Positions 61,734 through 64,000 of a stretch of 64,000 bases of DNA are shown in pieces; position 1 is the stretch's first letter, and each line of letters starts with the position of its first letter. Origin of the DNA: Streptomyces sp. PsTaAH-137 (GTDB taxonomy: Bacteria; Actinomycetota; Actinomycetes; Streptomycetales; Streptomycetaceae); contig NZ_QLLY01000008.1 in assembly GCF_003259365.1 (NCBI RefSeq), positions 1 through 64,000 of the forward strand, given 5' to 3'. The position numbers and the translations under genes are program-made. The notes under the pieces were generated by a model. The model made no database searches and had not been told where the DNA came from. It was given only the letters and a program-made list of their open reading frames with translations.

Positions 61734-62698
61734 CCGTCCTTGCCGTGGACGCGGGGAACAGCAAGACCGACGTCGCGGTGGTCGCGGCCGACGGCAGTGT
61801 CGTCGGCGCGGCCCGCGGCGGCGGGTTCCAGCCGCCCCGCGTGGGTGTCGAGGCCGCCGTGGACGTGCTCGCGGACGCGGTCGGCCGGGCGCTCGCCGAG
61901 GCGGGGCTCGACTCGGTGGACCATGTGTCCGCCTGTCTGGCCAACGCCGATCTGCCCGTGGAGGAACGGGAGCTGGCCGCCGCGCTGCGCGCCCGGGGCT
62001 GGGCCGCGAGTGTCGACGTCCGCAACGACACCTTCGCCGTGCTGCGCGCCGGGCTCCTGGAGGACGCCGAGCCGCGCGGGGTCGCCGTCGTCTGCGGCGC
62101 CGGCGTCAACTGCGCGGGCATGCTGCCCGACGGCCGCACCGCCCGCTTCCCCGCCATCGGCAAGATCTCCGGTGACTGGGGCGGCGGCGGGGGCCTCGCC
62201 GAGGAGGCCCTGTGGTTCGCGGCGCGGGCCGAGGACGGGCGGGGTGAGCCGACGGCCCTGATGCACGACCTGCCCGAGCACTTCGGGCTGGGCTCCATGT
62301 ACGCGCTGATCGAGGCGCTGCACCTGGGGACGATCCCGTTGGAGCGGCGGCACGAGTGCGCGCCGGTGCTCTTCGCCACCGCGGCGGCGGGTGATCCGGT
62401 GGCCCGGGGCCTGGTGGACCGGATGGCCGACGAGGTGGTGGCCATGTCCACGGTGGCCCTGCGCCGCCTCGACCTCCTGGAATCCCAGGTGCCGGTCCTG
62501 TTGGGCGGCAGCGTCCTGGCTGCCCGCCACCCCCAACTGGACACCCGCATCCGCGACTTGCTCTCGACCCGGGCCCCGAAGGCCGAACCCCGAGTGGTCA
62601 CGGAACGCCCGGTCCTGGGAGCGGCACTCCTGGGCCTGGACGCAGTCGGGGCACCCCCTGCGGTGCACGCAACGGTCCGGGCCCACTACGCCGCCTAG
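61724..62698 (+). CDS. csnK: BadF/BcrA-type sugar kinase (CsnK-like, glucosamine/GlcNAc kinase)
   Basis: 324 aa. ATPase phosphate motif DAGNSKTDVAV near the N-terminus, the second site VVCGAGVNCAG, and GKISGDWGGGGGL mark the N-acetylglucosamine-kinase-like BadF/BadG/BcrA group of the actin-fold superfamily. GTG 61724 has GGGAG eight bases upstream; ATG 61730, which overlaps csnH as ATGA, is an alternative. It should phosphorylate the sugar released by CsnH or imported. The repeat locus follows. Confidence 0.88.
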   Translation: MGMTVLAVDAGNSKTDVAVVAADGSVVGAARGGGFQPPRVGVEAAVDVLADAVGRALAEAGLDSVDHVSACLANADLPVEERELAAALRARGWAASVDVRNDTFAVLRAGLLEDAEPRGVAVVCGAGVNCAGMLPDGRTARFPAIGKISGDWGGGGGLAEEALWFAARAEDGRGEPTALMHDLPEHFGLGSMYALIEALHLGTIPLERRHECAPVLFATAAAGDPVARGLVDRMADEVVAMSTVALRRLDLLESQVPVLLGGSVLAARHPQLDTRIRDLLSTRAPKAEPRVVTERPVLGAALLGLDAVGAPPAVHATVRAHYAA

Positions 62699-62716
62699 CG
62701 CTGCGGCTCTCGTGGT

Positions 62717-62820
62717 GGCTGGTCGCGCAGTTCCCCGCGCCCCTGAAGCGAGCTCCGCTCGCTCAGGGGAGGCTGCGCGGAGCGCATGCCTCAGGGGCGC
62801 GGGGAACTGCGCGACCAGCC
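62717..62820. repeat. structured dispersed repeat, locus 5
   Basis: Arm 62717-62746 is perfectly complementary to 62791-62820 (30 bp) across 44 bases. The loop forms two hairpins: AGCGAGC-TCC-GCTCGCT and GAGGCTGCGC-GGA-GCGCATGCCTC (one bulged T). It lies directly after the csn operon and could terminate it. No gene is supported in 62699-62986. Confidence 0.9.
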
Positions 62821-62986
62821 CCCACCGGCCCGCAGCAGGCCCACAACCCACCCCCAGGGAACCGAACCCACCCCCACCACGTGTTCAAATGCAGGGCTCG
62901 CAAACAAGATCGAGTCAATGCCTGTGCGGATGTCAGTCGCGGCAGCGATACTTACCGCCGACGCACGACCATGGGGGAGGGTCGAA

Positions 62987-64000
62987 GTGACATACCCGCC
63001 GAACGGAAGCACCGCGCCGCCGGCCCACACCGCGCTGCCCACGATGCCGCCGGTCCCGCCGCAGCAGACCCGCGGCACCACACCACCGGCACCCGTCGCC
63101 CCGCCCCCGGCGGAGCCCCGCCGCACGGCCTGGGCCGAGGGCATCGACCGCCTGAAGTCGGCGGCGACCACGGAGCCGGGCCGCCTGCGCATCATCGGCG
63201 CCGTGCTCGCGCTGCTCGTGATCGCGTTCGGCGCGACGACGGCCTGGCAGATGACGGACCGCTCGACGGCGGCCGACGACGTGCTGCACTCCAGCCAGCC
63301 GCTGAGCGCCGACGCGGCCGACATCTACCGCTCCCTCGCCGACGCCAACACCACGGCGTCCAGCGGCTTCCTGGCCGGCGGCCAGGAGACGGCGGCGGTC
63401 CGCGACCGGTACGAGAAGGACATCCGTACGGCCGCCGACAAGCTCGTCACGGCCGCGGCCAGCACCGACCCGGGCACCCCCTCGGCCGCCACGATCGCGA
63501 AGCTCAACAAGCTGCTGCCCGAGTACAAGGGCCTCATCGAGCGCGCCCGCGCCAACAACCGGCAGGGCTACCCGCTGGGCGGCGCCTATCTGCGGTACGC
63601 GAACGAGAAGATGCAGACCGAGATGCTCCCCGCCGCCGAGGACCTGTACACGAAGGAGAACCAGCGGCTCCGCGACGACTACGACGCGGCGACCCCCTAC
63701 CCCTGGATCGCGATCGCGCTCGGCGTCATCGCCCTCGGCGGTCTCGCGTGGGCGCAGCGGCGCAACTACCGTCTGACGAACCGGGTGTTCAACCACGGCC
63801 TGCTCGCGGCCACGGCGGCCTCCACCGTCGTGCTGCTGTGGCTGGTGGTCGGGCACACGGTGGCGCGCAGCGGGCTCAACGCCTCGTACGACCAGGGCGT
63901 ACGGTCGCTGAACGTGCTGCACGACGCGAGCATCGCCTCCCTGAAGGCCCGGGGCAACGAGAATCTGACGCTGGTCAGCCGCGGAGCCGAGACGGTGACC
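62987..64000 (+). CDS. membrane protein, C-terminally cut by the window end
   Basis: At least 338 residues, reading through the window end. GTG 62987 has GGGGGAGGG upstream. A Pro-rich N-terminus (about 45 residues) is followed by a membrane segment near residues 65-88 (IIGAVLALLVIAFGATTAW), an extracytoplasmic region of about 145 residues with helix-rich, sensor-like character (LADANTTASSGFLAGGQETAAVRDRY), and two further membrane segments near 240-258 and 270-292. Its architecture suggests a membrane sensor or a regulatory partner of a transport or kinase system. I cannot name it from this part. Confidence 0.75.
   Translation, partial: MTYPPNGSTAPPAHTALPTMPPVPPQQTRGTTPPAPVAPPPAEPRRTAWAEGIDRLKSAATTEPGRLRIIGAVLALLVIAFGATTAWQMTDRSTAADDVLHSSQPLSADAADIYRSLADANTTASSGFLAGGQETAAVRDRYEKDIRTAADKLVTAAASTDPGTPSAATIAKLNKLLPEYKGLIERARANNRQGYPLGGAYLRYANEKMQTEMLPAAEDLYTKENQRLRDDYDAATPYPWIAIALGVIALGGLAWAQRRNYRLTNRVFNHGLLAATAASTVVLLWLVVGHTVARSGLNASYDQGVRSLNVLHDASIASLKARGNENLTLVSRGAETVT

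Noticed and set aside
1..64000. Insertion sequence or prophage as source of the accessory-looking genes
   Set aside because: No transposase, integrase, phage genes, target-site duplications or tRNA attachment sites were seen.

Overview
The window is chromosomal DNA from a high-GC actinomycete, almost certainly a Streptomyces. The GC content is very high, GTG starts and GGAGG ribosome sites are frequent, ATGA/GTGA overlaps are common, and the gene content is typical: tandem GabP-like permeases, a nickel-type sodF, MoxR/VWA genes, a csn glucosamine-oligosaccharide operon and actinobacterial-type dispersed repeats. From memory, gene order from rpiB through sodF, pepN and asd to the csn operon resembles the S. 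coelicolor SCO26xx core region; I could not check this. No tRNA, rRNA, phage, insertion sequence or CRISPR array was seen.

Layout. 1-5.4 kb: structured repeats, a MacB/FtsX-type ABC exporter and a cation/proton antiporter. 5.4-9.5 kb: a SpoIIE-type phosphatase, an Eis-type acetyltransferase, a Nei glycosylase and rpiB. 9.6-17.5 kb: three paralogous amino acid permeases interleaved with a Ser/Thr kinase, an LPSTG surface protein and bioY. 17.6-22 kb: sodF with a Nur-type box, a small zinc-ribbon-like protein, a mycothiol-reductase-like DsbA protein and aminopeptidase N. 22-27.6 kb: an unknown protein, a MoxR AAA+ gene with a frameshift, an HExxH/VWA protein and a DUF559-type protein. 27.6-36.3 kb: a Tat-exported phosphoesterase, a Nudix hydrolase, a secreted subtilase, a sigma factor with a membrane partner, and asd. 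36.4-43.1 kb: a TerD protein, a DUF1203 protein, a second pepN, allantoicase and a LysR regulator. 43.2-51 kb: an MFS transporter, a beta-helix membrane protein, an FAD monooxygenase and malQ with a coupled small ORF. 51.2-55.8 kb: a PadR-ABC operon, an MscS channel and an HNH nuclease. 56-62.7 kb: the csnR-E-F-G-H-K operon. 62.9-64 kb: a membrane protein cut by the window end.

Working units. The csn genes form one operon: an ROK repressor, a lipoprotein binding protein, two permeases (no ATPase, so a shared one such as MsiK would be needed), a GH4 glycosidase and a sugar kinase, under a promoter with a TAGGAA-N3-TTCCTA operator. The PadR, ATPase and permease genes overlap by ATGA and carry an ATGT/ACAT operator upstream. 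The sigma gene and its membrane partner are separated by one base.

The most unusual non-coding feature is a family of dispersed elements at five loci, built from CAGTTCCCCGCGCCCCTG and its reverse complement. The arms pair perfectly over up to 37 bp and enclose inner hairpins whose sequence changes between loci while the shape is kept. This looks like a structured nucleic-acid element rather than random repeats.
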